In this document: positions 16,531 to 30,162 of the stretch, piece by piece
Position numbering within the stretch: position 1 is the stretch's first letter
Layout: every line of letters begins with the position of its first letter
Assembly: GCF_964340395.1 (NCBI RefSeq)
Contig: NC_135550.1
Span: forward strand, 24,785,176-24,849,175
DNA: 64,000 nt
From: Glandiceps talaboti
Taxonomy: Eukaryota > Hemichordata > Enteropneusta > Spengelidae
Direction of reading: 5' to 3'
Program-made: the position numbers and the translations under genes
The notes under the pieces: generated by a model
Told to the model about the DNA's origin: nothing
Database searches by the model: none
The model's input: the letters and a program-made list of their open reading frames with translations, nothing else

Positions 16531-18791
16531 GACCTACAGGCAGACAGATATAAATATAAGGATAGATTGATAGACGGACAGTAGGAAGATGAACAAACAA
16601 ACAAGGCATGTTTTTCGTTCTTTGTAACTGTGCAGTCTTACATATAAGGTTAGTAGATTAGTATGAATGTATCAAAATTCAGTAACTTGACAGTGCTTGA
16701 AAAATAAATTCCGTAGTTTAAAGTTAGCAGGAAATTTGTCTACTTTATCTGAAAGTTTGAATCACCTTGTAGATACAATGGATAACTGTAGCCGAGAGTG
16801 AGTGCATGCAAGAAGACAACTTGACTTTAAACAAAGTTTCCAATCTCACAAAAGGGGGCGGAAAGCGTCAAATCAGTCCCCGAATACGTCAATCCCTTTC
16901 TCGTTGCCAAGTAACCAGGGTTCAACCGAAACATATATGTTAGACAGTCTCTCAACTTTTGTCCATATTAATTTCACATTATTTTCCCCCTTTTTTGTGC
17001 ACCTCTGAGGAATGATAATTAATTTGAAACTAATTATCAGCCTGACCCATTTTTCTACCTCTTTTTTTTTTTGTTCCGTCGAGTAAATATGTTAGTTTAA
17101 CCGATCTCTCGTTGAATTCCAATGGTCTTTATCGTTGGTATCGACAGACTCCTTATCTGAAAATGTCACTAAAATGATGATTAATTTCCCGACGTGTCCA
17201 CGGCCTGCCACCGTCAACAAACACACTCTAGTATGCTTTTATCAGACTCATGACGTAAGGACAGTCATAATTTAAATAAAACGACATGAATTATTTGGGT
17301 CGGAAGTATAAAATCTTACGGATTTTTGAGCTTTAACCTTTCAATTTACTCTAGACTAAGTTAAACCGTACCGTATATAAAAAATCCAGTCAACCGATGA
17401 ATGTTATATCGTGACAAAATGTTGATATGATAAAAGCAATATTTATCACTGCTTTCATCTAATTTAAAAAGCTGCTTTCTCACAATTTTGGGTCAATCTA
17501 ATATTATTAAAAAAATCACAAGTTGCTTAATAATACGACCTACGAGAAGTCGAGAATTTCTCATATATGTTTATCAAACATGATAAAATGATGATTTGAC
17601 ACTTTCCAGTTTCCTTTCTGGCAAACTACTGCATATATAGTTTTAGAAATAACTTTAGTTGACTGTTCTTTTTTACACCGGTGACTGCGACTTCCATTCG
17701 AGTCCATTTGCCAACGATGTTGTACCGCCTGGCTACGTTCCAAAAAAGGCAACGGCTGCATTATAGAGAGGATGCAAATATACTCTAAGTATGTGTGATG
17801 TATGTGTTGTAAGCTTCCCTTGACCAAATATTTGAGGTCGCTCACTACAGTACAAAGACACTGTTGGTAAACTGCATAAAGGGTCCCTAACTGTGAGTGG
17901 CTTTAGTTTGACTTTTTTGTTCTCTCTGAAATAGTGATCTGCTTAGAAAACAACCACTCTCGAGGAGTTCAAGAAGTCGCTCCAATTTTCTCAATCCTTT
18001 TCGTGTTGGAGAGGGGTGGCTGTATTCTGGATGTGTCCAAAGTTGAAAATAATATACTCTCAATGTAGGGATCGCAATTGTTGTTTATGCTACTGTTAGT
18101 TGATGGTTAAATTTGCGAAGAGGGGCGCCCTCTCACATGTTTTATAGGCCAACATGGTAAAAAATGTACAGCGAGTGAAATATTGGGTGTGGTACTTATA
18201 TAAATACAATCAGTAATATTTCATTATAATCGCATTTTCATACGATAAGTGCCTGGTGACATATTTTTTTCCAATCCCCCAATTGAATTGTACTCTGTTC
18301 CAACTTGTTCTCACCTATGTCACAATTCGTCTGTCAACTATAGTACTTTGGACGAGAATTTAATGGGCAAGAAAACTAACTACACTCCGGTTTGCATCAT
18401 TGCGATGATCAATCAAACACACACATACGAACACACTTGTGCTCTGTTTAAGCCATCCTAGAGTAAATGATCACGGCAATATATTGTAAGTAGATAGCAA
18501 AAGCGACGAAAGCGATCCTTTACTCAGCTGTGTTCAACGAAAACACGCAATGTAGACAGGGCAGCCCGACGACTGATCAAACAAGACATGGCCCTCAGTC
18601 GGCCTTGTAAAGCGCGCGGAATTTGTTCAAAGTACGGTACATCACACCACGTTTACACATTTCGAACAAAATAAATTGTTTGTCTAGTCAGTACATCTAT
18701 TACTTTATGATTATGGCGAGGCTAGGGTCACACACAAGCATTCCAATTGAAAAAAAATGTGCCCTCGTGTACAAATCGCATTTATGAACTT

Positions 18792-18802
18792 TGCGCATGC
18801 GC
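18792..18802. promoter_or_regulatory. NRF1-like palindrome
   Basis: TGCGCATGCGC contains the full GCGCATGCGC palindrome, the NRF1 core. Its eight G/C bases in an AT-rich setting make a chance hit unlikely. NRF1 sites usually mark promoters in animals, but no transcript is recognisable next to it. Confidence 0.4.
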
Positions 18803-19922
18803 TGTATATATTCAGTCTCCTCAGTGAGGTGAAATTTTGGAGTTCTACTGCAGGTGTGCTAACATCTAGATAGCATCCGGCAGATCGACTTTACAAAAAT
18901 CTTATGGGAAAATGGTTGAGGTGAATTAAGTTGTCATAATACCACCGAAAGAACAAAACATCCCTTCTTGGGCAAAGAGTTGCATGTTACCATACTGACT
19001 CATGTGACATGAACCGTATAGCTCAGCACTGCGACTCAACTGTCACGGTGCGAATTGCGGCAAAGGCGTTGGGAAACCGGGAGGGAAGTTTAGGCGGGCT
19101 CTCAGTGACAACAAAACAACGCCACTTATCACTGGTAATCAGTTGTCCGTTTACACTTAAGTACCCATCAACCTCTCCACCTGCGACTAAATGAATATCA
19201 ACAAAGGGCTTGTTTTTAGGTATATTTCCCATTTGAAGTGTGCTCTGTAACGGAGACAGATAAGATGCTAACGGCTGATTAATAACGTATCCGCTTATCT
19301 GCTATCTTTGTTTGTTCGTATCTTCTGATGTGAAGTCTGTCGGAAAAAAATCTGCCCAAACAGGGTTCGAGGATTTTCGAGTGATCGGTTGGTCATATTT
19401 GAAGGGGGTGAAACTACAAAAGATGGGTACTTAGCAGTTATTGAGTGTAGCTTTTCAATCTGAGATTGGGGGTATTTGACTGGACAATGGAGTGATTAGT
19501 CTTGTGGCCTGCACTGTGATATTGAAACCGTAAAGCCAACAATAGCATTCTGGATATTACATTTACTCTCGCTATGCGTTTTTTCCAGATATCAGAGCAC
19601 AGGTCTCGAATAAAAGTGGCATGAAATGTGACCGCGTGTTGTACGTTTCACACCTGTATGAGGTGATTGTTATCCCCTTTCTTTGTCTGTTGTCAGTATA
19701 TGGTGACTGTAATTTATGATCGTGGACTGAAACTGACATGGGAGAAATCAGACGTACTTGTATTCAATACACGGCCCACTTGTTCTTAACAACATTAACT
19801 TCTAGTGGCTCAAAGTGGCCGATGATTTTTAGGATTCATACCTAAAGGAGCGTATCAGCATTGTTGCTGTCTCCAGCTCATAACATCCGGGCATCCTCTC
19901 CTCACCTGTGAAAAACTATTTA

Positions 19923-19955
19923 CCCCCGGCTTTTGTGCGCCAAACGCGCCGGGGG
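19923..19955. other. GC-only inverted repeat enclosing an E2F-like site
   Basis: CCCCCGGC (19923-19930) and GCCGGGGG (19948-19955) form a perfect 8-bp stem with a 17-nt loop. GCGCCAAA (19937-19944) in the loop fits the E2F consensus TTTSGCGC in reverse. It sits in otherwise AT-rich DNA. Confidence 0.55.
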
Positions 19956-22900
19956 AATTTTTCATTCGATTGAACACGCATGGAAATCTTCAACCGTTGT
20001 GAAAGCTTGAAAGCTTACGCATTATCCCGATGACGGAAACGCTGTTAGTCATTTGTAATGAATTTAATAAAATTTGAGCCCTGCGTTGGTGAAAGAACGG
20101 CGAAACCTTATACGCTAGCGCCTTTGACATGACCCAACAAAACATGGGCAATCGATCGGCACGATTCGGTTCTGATTCTCAATAGCTCTCTTGTCACGTC
20201 CAGTCTGTCGCAAATTAATTTGAACTAAGTGGGCTTGTAGTTGGCGAGTTTATATTAACACCTTTGTTAGAGATCCTGGCCACGATAAGAGTGATCGTCT
20301 GACTACCTGTAGGAGTCAAGTGACACCGCTGCAGGCATGAAGCTCGCCGGCCAAAAGAAAGTCAACTCACCTGAAAGCACTGAAACCAGTGTCCGAAAAC
20401 TTGGAAATTTATTTAACGGTAAACACTGTGCCATTAACCATGAAGCAGTGGTTTTGAAAAGAATGCTGAAAACTGTCAACTTCATTTCATGTTGGTACAG
20501 TCGCTCATTGTTAGAAGTACTTCCACTATTGACCACATTCAGTACTCAGTATTTCTTGTACGATCCATAAAGGCTTTAGACCACCTCCCTTGACAAAATA
20601 GCACAATCTATATTGTGCAATAAGTCGACTTTAAACAAAGAACACTTAAAATAAATACTAACAAATGTCAGAAAGTTTTATATCCGAGACACAAAAATAT
20701 GCAAATTTTAACCAAAAGATGTTTACTTTTCATTCACTGAATATAAAACCAAAACCGGCATAGGTCTACTGTAGTTCTTGTTAGTTAGTTTATTCATGTG
20801 TTATTATCATTATATTGAGTTCTTCGGCATAACAAGAAAGTTAGCTCCTAAACACAACAGGCTTCACTTGTTAGAGGTATTGCTCATTGAAATGCATTCA
20901 ATGTCAAACGATACACTGACGATGGCAGCGAAAATATGCTTGTGTATTAGAGATACTGTAGTAACTGGTACAGGTCGATCGATAAGTTGTTGGTTCGTTG
21001 GTTGGTTGGTTGGTTGGTTTGGGCCTCGTTAACATTGTAGTGCAACAATTCGTATGTGACACTTTTGTCTGGAATGTTGTACACTAGTAAATTGTAAGTT
21101 CACAATTCTTCCACCATTGCCTCGAATAACACACGTACAACTCACAAAGCCACAACAATTCAACTCACCTATTAAGTTTGAAAAGCTGAAAACCTCACTC
21201 TTTTAAACAGTAGCTGCATCTTTTACCAGTTTGTATCTTGAAACTCCCTGTTGAGAAGTAAAGCGTGCGGTTGTTGTTGTTCAGATGCAGCTGCGTTAAG
21301 GCCATGACACCAGCACACCCCATCCCAACTTTTAAAAAAGGTGTGCAATTTTCTGTGCTAAGCCTCGATACAATTGTATTATTTGATTGTTTGGGGTTTG
21401 AACACTGCTAACTTTTTTTGTACATGTCTTCATTAACGCTGTTGTCAAACTGACGCTCGAAAAAAGTATTTGTACTATTCTCGTTGACAAAAGCCAACAT
21501 ACAATGACAACAACGAAAACCTCTCTCAGTGCTCTTTTAGTACTGTCTCATAATTGTTTTGTGAAACTGCAAATTTTGCCATGATTTTACATAGACATGG
21601 CATACAATTGAAATTTCTCTCCCCCCCCTCCCACCCAAAAAAGTTTGTAAAGTTTTTACTTAGATTAGAACACAAATTTGATGGAGCGAGTACCGGTAAA
21701 AAGCCTTGGGTAAATATTGAAGTTTGCCTAGTATAGTGATAGTTGTAATGCAAATGTAGCTGTCTATCTGGCTATGTATCTATCTATGTATCTGTAATAT
21801 ATGAATCCATCGTCTTCTTCAATTTCCGTTTTGAACAGTTAGCGGACTTTTCATTGCAAGTGCGATAATAAATAAATTAAGCTCGCGAAGGCGCTCCCAT
21901 TACAGCTCGTAAATTTGTTTAATGAAGCAAGTTTTGACGAGTGGAAAGATTTCTATTACGTTTTGAATGTATGCATTCGGTGCTCGTTTAGTTTGCCCAT
22001 TAGACCCACAAACTAATAAGCCCGATTTTTTTGTGTATGTAAAACAGTGTTGCAGCCTTTTTCTCTCGACATCGATATTGAAGAACACTCAGTTGAAACA
22101 GAGAAGCAAATACCTTTTGTTTTGTCACTTCTTTCAATTTTACTGGTGGTGGTCTCGACTCTTCAAAATACCTCAAAAGATCAAGAAGCGGCTTACTCCA
22201 GAACTAATCGAAAGGTCGACCTTAGCTATTGAGGGGGGACTTGGGGAAAGCTTTTTTGAAATTCTACCCGTTAAGTGACACCTTTACACTTGATGAAGTT
22301 GAGATACGTTTCTGGTGTGTACAGTACCTTGCCGCACACATTAGCGACATGCTACACCCGTGCACCCTAGCCTTCCGTCACCAACTCTGGCACGCTTCAA
22401 CTAATTTTCAGTGTCTACCTCGTATCAGAGACTCTGTTTGCGTTTTTTTGCTGTATGTGTGACTCGTTTGACACCCGCTTCATTTCTTTCGATACCGATT
22501 CTGAACACAATTTTTGTGGCACATGGGTGGACATAAAAGAGAATTCACGCTCATTCATTCAATCAACTTTACTGGTAATGAGGATGACAAATTGCTAGTA
22601 GGTTTTTGTGGCCTTTGGAAAATTGTCGCAATGTGGTTTGACAAATCGTGAGCACAAGTTGTAAACAATATAATTCCGCCTCGTCTATTGCTTTATCAAT
22701 GGAAATTTTATTCCCAACCCTATTTCGAGGTGTGCGTTTAACGTGAATAACAATTCACCAAGGCCCCGAGGCGCTTTTCCAAAAATTAACGATGTTTACG
22801 GTTTTCGGGAGTGAAAGACGCACGTGCACGTTTGAATGTCTAAAATGTGATCGACCAACATGTCACCAAAAAAGTGAAACGAAATGATTAAATAAAAAAT

Positions 22901-25900
22901 ATCCATGCACTTGTAAATTGATGAGCTGGTGAGTTCAGTTCTTGGGGCGGTTGACCCATTCTATCCATCTCTCGTGTCGGGCTGCATACAATATTAAGCA
23001 ATGATCACATCAATTTTAAAATGGAATCTGTGATTGAGAGCGCTTTCCCCTGGTGAGTAAAGATGACACAAAGTCTCCATGGGAGAGATGACATACGGCC
23101 CAACGTCCCGCTGAGCCTCGCTAGATGAAGCAGCAAAAACTATGAATATATTTGAAAATAGAGGAAGTGGCAATTAGTCGTAACCTTCCTAGTGCTTTTC
23201 CCGCTGATTGCTTCTCATAAAAACTCGCAATTCTCGTAGTCTAGCCAAGATTCAGTTAGCCTCTCTTTGAAAAGGTCAAAATTACTTATTACGGCAAGAC
23301 ACAATTTCCAGGAAGCCTAGATATCGTGATTTTTTTAGCATACACTATGAGCAGTGTTTCCAATTGTGCCACACACTAATACAAAGGGGGCGGCTTTGCA
23401 CAAAAGAGATATCATCAATATTTAGTCATATTGTTATTGTCTTCAGTCACAACAAAGAAACAAAGAAATTAACAGAGCTCTCCCAATTAAGATTGGGATT
23501 CAATTAAAATCATCGCATCTATTCGATAGTGGTTGTTCAGATTTTTAATTGGGAAATAATTGAGAAAAGGCCTCTGTTGTTACACTTGTGATATTATGAA
23601 AAAAGGGCTGAAATGAGTTTACGTCGTTATTCTTTCATAGAGTTAGACCTACTGCTGATGTATTTATCAATTTCTTTTGAATTGACCACTTGCGAGGGAC
23701 TTTACTAAATACAATTTGATGCTTTAACTTCGTTTGCTCTCTTCAGACGACATGTTGTGCATTAATCTAAGCGAAAGCTCTCCGAAAAGTATAGAAATAA
23801 AACAGTCGCCTCTACCCGACCCAAACACATAATAGATGTCGTGGAACACACGTCACAATTGATTATGAAAACATGGCTGGATAGACACTTTATCTCGTAA
23901 GAAGACTTGTCACAGCCGATCAATCACTCAACAATCGTGATTCATGGGTAATACTATACTATACAGTTAGACAATGTGAAGCAAAAAACGCAGCCACTTC
24001 TATAGTTTATTGTTAATATGCAAGTACCACTAGTATTTGAAAATAACTAATTTAGGAGATCTACGATAACTTCTTATGAAAGATGTCGGTATGGCAGTGT
24101 GTTGGGCAGAAACGTTCACTATTTAAAGATGTAAGAATATTAACAAACTGTAAACAAATAATAGTTAAATTAACACATAGAGATACGTGGACAGGTAAGG
24201 TGGGGAGGGAGAGGGAAAGATGGAGCTTTCCATTTCTTTGAAGCTCTGGTTGAAGTTTTAAAAAAAAACTTTGATGAACGTCATATCGATCTCAGCCAAA
24301 TAAACAGGCGACCTTTAACCTTTAACCTTTTACCCACTCTTCTCTCTGTCACTCGAAATCCATTTGCGTCTCCTTTGATGATATTCAACCAGAATTCACA
24401 TCTTTTCAACTTTGACACGAACATCCGTCACCTTGAGGCGGAGACAAATCCTAGTCGTGACACAGAAGTAATACATTGTAAGCAAGATACTTGATGTAAG
24501 TTCGCGATATACAATAACATTGGTTGGCAATGACAACGAGTGTAATAACAAAAAAAAATAAGATTAACTAATCTAGCATTTTGAGTTTTTAGAAATCACG
24601 ATGCCAAGATTTCAAGCGCTTAAGGGTGCAATATGTACATGTCGTTGACATTCCAAGAGAATGTAAAATTCTGACTACGAAAAGTACATGTATATCACAT
24701 TCATGTACCGTCAGCCAGATTCAGTGATCGATACATCCTGGCGACATTAATGGAAATTTGGTGGATGAAAGTGGTGCAGATTTCAGAGTCACTTTTTGAT
24801 GCGTCATGTTTTTTCAGACAACCATCACGACGGTAAAAAGTACAAGAACTTAGGGGATATCAATAACCACCCTGGTGCCCCATTTTGAAATATTCTCATA
24901 CTGTCTTTTCTGGTAAGCGTCGTGTACAACAAATGTTCTGAACAGAATTATAAAACTGAACAAATACAATCATTAAGTACCGGACTGGTTGACTTTCAAT
25001 TATATGTTCTGATCAATTATTCTCGTCACCCTGACTGTTTGCTAGTTATCCAAAACAGTAACCTTCCTTTTATTTAAACCTGAACTAGCTTCAGCTGGGA
25101 TATTCCCCCCCCCACAAAATAACCAAAGATATATTCACTACAAATTGGCTAGTTACTTATAAAAAGACATTGTATCTGTTAATTAGTGATAAATATTATC
25201 TGTAGGTATTGTAGTGGCAAGCTCAAATCTGTGAGCGAAAGCTTGGTTTTGAATCTGTCACCATACTAAAACTGTTCTAGTTGTAACTTGAGTAGCAATT
25301 TTCGATCAGACAACCACAATATATTCACAGAAAATTGTTAAAATGCCAATAACTAGGCATTGAAGATGCAAATCAGTTGTCGATATTAGCCATAAGCAGA
25401 ACAGGTTGAAATCGTGATCGCCGTTGAGGGCGCTGATTTTTGGGTGCGGATTCAAAAATCAATTTTGATTAGATTTATCGCGTATACAGCTACAAAACAT
25501 GCTTATCCACAAGTGATGCGATACTGTTCACGATGTAAGATATTACGAGTAAGTTTATTGTACCTATTTAAACAAAACATTTTCAAAAAAAACCGTTAAA
25601 GTTGCAGATATTCCGTTAATAAGTTGTTCGTATATGAAACTTTTGGATTTCTTTGGTAAAAATTCTGACCACATTGACATGAATATGTTACTATGACTAC
25701 CAATTATCATCATAAAGTAATTCAACAACCAGCACAATCTTGTTTTTGTAATTGTAAATATGAAAACAAAATTATATACGCGGATTTAGTAAGAAACTAG
25801 ACGTGCCCGGTAAAGCACGAGAAAAGTAAATAAAACTGGAATTCTAATATGTGTCAAGCACTCACTGGCCACTGACCGATGACGTCACTCAGAGGTCATA

Positions 25901-26833
25901 GGTACACAGGTAGCCGTTCGAATCTTACCCACTATTAGTAAGATCGTTCTAACTTAAAATGACGTGTTAGAAAAGCAAAAAGCCAGGGTTTTCATGGTTA
26001 CCGGGCTCACGTATATCAATTTGTGAAAATACGAATAATACAGGACAAAATACCGTAATTTTAATATATTCATAACGAAAGTCAACATTACCGGAACGTG
26101 CAACTTTGCATTAAAATTTATTAAAGTTATTAAATACTATAGAATAGTAATATTGATTTATGCAAATTACTTCATATAAACTTTGTTCAGGTAAATTTCA
26201 TAATTTGGACACATTTTAAGACACTGACTTTCTAAGGATGGAATTATTATTGGAGGCATTATTATCGAAGAAGTCACGGTACATGACCGTATATACATGA
26301 TACAATTTATTTTGTCTAAAACGAAGGCTTTATGTTATGTCTCTAAACACATTGGCTAGATTACAATAAACCAATTAAATACTAATAATATAAGCCTTGC
26401 GACTTTTGTGTTTTTGGTATACATGCAGTATGTATGACCATTCTATATTAACGTGATTAACAATAACGGCAATAATTCAGCCCGGGAATATTGTAAACAA
26501 TATCATTACAGCAGAATCATACACCAGCCTCGGGGCATGTACCGTCGGGATTAGTTTTAAAACACTGCTACTTTGTGAGAGTCAATCATCTGTCCTTTCT
26601 CACACAATACAGCTGGTTTGGGATTCAAAGTTTAAGCGATCGACATCATTTTTCACAGTCTTTCGACAAAGCTGTTATTTACTTGATTGATGCAGAGGTA
26701 AAACATTTATGGATAGAGGACAACCACAAATGTATGTGATAGATTTAAACGAATAGCCATAACACATGAACACGCTAAGGATAACGTACAGATAACCAAG
26801 GTGAATACTTAGAAAACAAACGAGATTGAAAGA

Positions 26834-26925
26834 GTCCTAAGACTTAGAATAACGTGGTGGGGGTCAGGGTACTCAGACTAGAATTCAGTGTACGTGGGTT
26901 CAACTCCTACACACGTGTCCACTTT
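26834..26925 (+). repeat. Possible tRNA-derived SINE remnant
   Basis: GGTTCAACTCC (26897-26907) is a perfect Pol III B box and sits in a T-arm-like hairpin, GTGGG-TTCAACT-CCTAC (26894-26910, with one G-T pair). ACGTG upstream (about 26849-26853) can pair with CACGT after the T arm, like a worn acceptor stem. The anticodon arm is too short for a working tRNA. A pyrimidine-rich tail and a (CTGT)n run follow, as in many SINEs. Confidence 0.35.
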
Positions 26926-26929
26926 TCAA

Positions 26930-27050
26930 TTTTCTCTCTCGTTCTCCTTCTCTCTCCATATATCTCTCCATCACCTCTCCCCTTCTCCCCCCATCTCGCC
27001 CCCATCTCTCCCTCTCTGTCTGTCTGTCTGTCTGTCTATCTGTCTGTCTT
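26930..27050. repeat. Pyrimidine-rich tract ending in (CTGT)n
   Basis: CT- and CCC-rich low-complexity sequence runs into CTGT repeats at about 27015-27050. It directly follows the tRNA-like segment. Confidence 0.85.
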
Positions 27051-30027
27051 TAAAAACATAATACAACGGCTCTCATATGAACTTTAAAATCCAGTGAATA
27101 GTTCAATTATAAAAAAATGTTAGTCTTCGCCAGTATTAGTTGAAATATGAGAAAAATGACAAGCATGTTTTTGCTTCCATATTATATAGGAATATAAAAG
27201 AATTTCTTTTGAAAAGTTTATATTTCATGTTTTGTCCTTATGCTTTATATTTAGAGGGTGAATCTCACAATTGCCAGACATGTCTTTGATAAGGATCTAA
27301 GAATTAAGCATGGACACAGCATTATGATGAGCCAAAATGCCAACGCTGTTTCTCTTTCAGGGATAAGTGCGAACACTTTATTCCAAGGTACCAAGACATG
27401 AAAAGTTCATTCTGTGCTGAGATTGTTATCAGTGTAATTCAGCACCAGTGACAGTCATATGGATACCACGTTGTCTTATGCTGTCTATTTGATTATACAT
27501 ATAACAGTGCCATCGATTGTCAGCCACCCTCGTGACCTGTGACCTCCATCAATGAAGTTAACACTTGATTTTGCACACATTCAACGATTGCATTGTGTGG
27601 AAAAGGTTACCAAGTGCAACTCTTGAAAGTCCTTCAGGGTTAATTCAATGAGCCGTCAGGGATGTACTGTTTATGTATTATATAATGCATACTAGTATCA
27701 TGATGCATAATAAATGTGTCGTTGCGAGATTATCCATTCTCATATTTAAACGCGGAAGTTTGGAGGTTTAAGAGTTAAATTCATTTATTAAATTAAAAAA
27801 TAACGTTGATATAAAAGCAAACAAGGGTATATCATAGGACCTTGTTTTTTTTTACAAAATCCACTCTTAACTTTTTTTTTCTTTTTACATGTTTTGAATT
27901 TTATTGGATAGACGGAGGTTGGTATTATATAAGTTCTGTCCAAGTTTTACGTTTTAAATACAGAGAAAATGATTGTAAAGAATTTTGATCAAGTATAGTT
28001 TCTGGCCACCTGTATTTAAAGGTTAAAAGATCGCCGTTCAGCACGTGTTTCAAAGTACAAGTCTAGCCGTTCTAAGTCTAAAAGAATGGTTCCTTTCAAC
28101 TTCATCTCTAACTTAGCGAAAATATCATAACCTCGACCGTGACAGAACAAAGAGATGACTGTTACCATAGCAACTTATAGTCCCCCAGTCAGCACGGAAT
28201 ATTTCATACATACATTAAACGAATACTGCATACGAATACTGCAAAAACACTGGAAAGTGTTTGCCTATATCGAAGGCTTTCACGATAAAATTAGGCAAGT
28301 ATGGAAGTAAACAAAGACTACATACACACCGACCGTCAGCCATCTTCCTTCTCCGATGCACCTGCCCGTGTTTACACAAAGAAATTGTAACCGGGCCGCA
28401 ATAAGGCTCTAATCTAACCGCCACAAAGGCGACAGAAAATACCGATTTTTGTCTCCTAATATCGTTATTGATTGTTCGGAGGAGTTTCCATTGTGGCCTG
28501 ATCAGGACATGGTGTTTTGCAGTCGTTTGGATAACCATTACGGTGAAGTAGACAGGGAGTAGAATCGTTTAGAAAGGCCGAAAGATGTTGTTCTTCCAAG
28601 ATCTACAAATTTACACTGTAATGGATAGGTACTAAATGTCGTCAACTGAGTCAGAATATAACAAATGGAAAATGGACAAAGACTCTTTGTTTTGTTGCCA
28701 GGGTATCCAAATTCCTTCTTTTTGTCGTCAAGCTAGGACCCGATCGTTAAAATCCTCAAGCTGAGCCAAATACTTACTTTTTACCCTAACAGAACATATT
28801 CCTGGAAAAACACATAGTTTATTGTAGTGCCTTGAATGTCAACCAAAAGGTGGCACCAAAAAGTACTTTCGGATGGATTTATTAACTACGAGGGAAGCTA
28901 CGACGACATAAAATGGCGCGCGAATTATTTTGATATCAGTATCCAAATGTCTGCGTTGTGAAGGAGAAAATACGGAGGCCATGAAGCAGCAAATTTCGTT
29001 ATTACTCACCGGAACGAAGAGCGGAAGTCGAAATTGATCATTCGAATGCGGAGTCGCGATCTTTCGACATTTACACTGATCGTGTTCATTTCAATGTCTA
29101 TTTCTTTGTCGACGTTTCGTCTACTTTTGCGCTACATTGAATTTTACATCAAATGCCAATTATAAAAAATACGTTTTCTGGACTGTTGGCTATATTAGCT
29201 ATATTAGCTAATAGTGCGATTTTATTTCATTCCCTTTTCTCCTCAGGTTGGTAGGGCCTAAATCTTTTCAAATAAATGCGCCAAACCCGAACCAGTTCCG
29301 TGTAAAAAATATCCTCTATTCAAGAACATGTAAACTTTTGTTGTGACAATGAACAATATTGGAAACTATCAAATACTTCGTTTGAAAAGGTGTACAGGTT
29401 TCTGTTGGTGATACTGCAGTCTCTGTGCACCCTGTCATTTTCGACGGAGGTAAATTTCTCTGTTTATGAATACCAAAGAATGCTAATCTATATTTAGGCG
29501 CTTGTAAGGCAAAAGGTTAATAATAGATTACTCTGGTCTTAGGATTTGAAAATACGCCGCATAATGTTCAGTTACAAAAGAAGAACACTATATCAAGATC
29601 TGTGTGCGGAAACACGTCGACGGAGTTTACTGCCGTTGTTTGATATTGCACTTAAAACGAGTCTCAATATAACATCACCACTCGAACTATAATAATCAAT
29701 TTTTACTGTTTGTAATTTTCAGTAATGGACCAGTTAATGCATGGTGGATGAAATACAATTATTGCCAAATGTAGAAATTGTAAATCAGTAGAAAGGTCGC
29801 CTTAGTTAAAGATTCAGGTTAAATAAACTATGCAATTATGACGGTGGTGTAGAAGCAATGTTAAAATTGTATGATGTTGACATTCTTTGTTTTTAGATAC
29901 CAGTGATCGCTTTATAACATTTAGAAACATCTGAGTGTATAATCTCATGATCTAACAAACCATTTTAGGTTAGGGTTAGCCCCTTTGGGTTGGGATGTTT
30001 AAATGTAATATGATTCACATTAAAAAA
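27051..30027. other. Intergenic DNA
   Basis: No gene is recognised. A patch at 28900-29060 carries AAAATGGCGCG (YY1-like) and GCGGAAGT (ETS-like), as at some promoters, but no supporting exon is visible. Confidence 0.5.
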
Positions 30028-30048
30028 GGAGAGAGAAAGAGAGAGAGA

Positions 30049-30121
<73 letters not shown>

Positions 30122-30162
30122 GAGAGAGAGAGAGTGAGAGAGCGAGAGAGAGAACGAGAGAA
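30028..30162. repeat. (GA)n microsatellite, imperfect
   Basis: A GA run with several single-base interruptions (GTGA, GCGA, GGAGA). It is purine-rich on the plus strand. Confidence 0.95.

Larger units (their letters stand above)
16531..26833. other. Intergenic DNA with scattered motif-rich patches
   Basis: No coding exon is recognised. Open frames such as 20337-20570 (plus) and 21967-22278 (plus) lack domain features. GC-richer patches occur near 18.5-19.2 kb and 19.9-20.2 kb. A (TTGG)n tract lies at about 20988-21020 and a CTTTAAC repeat near 24310. The NRF1-like palindrome and the GC hairpin are listed separately. Confidence 0.5.

Noticed and set aside
29967-29980. Telomere-like GGTTAGGGTTAG
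   Set aside because: Only two units; too short to call an interstitial telomere.
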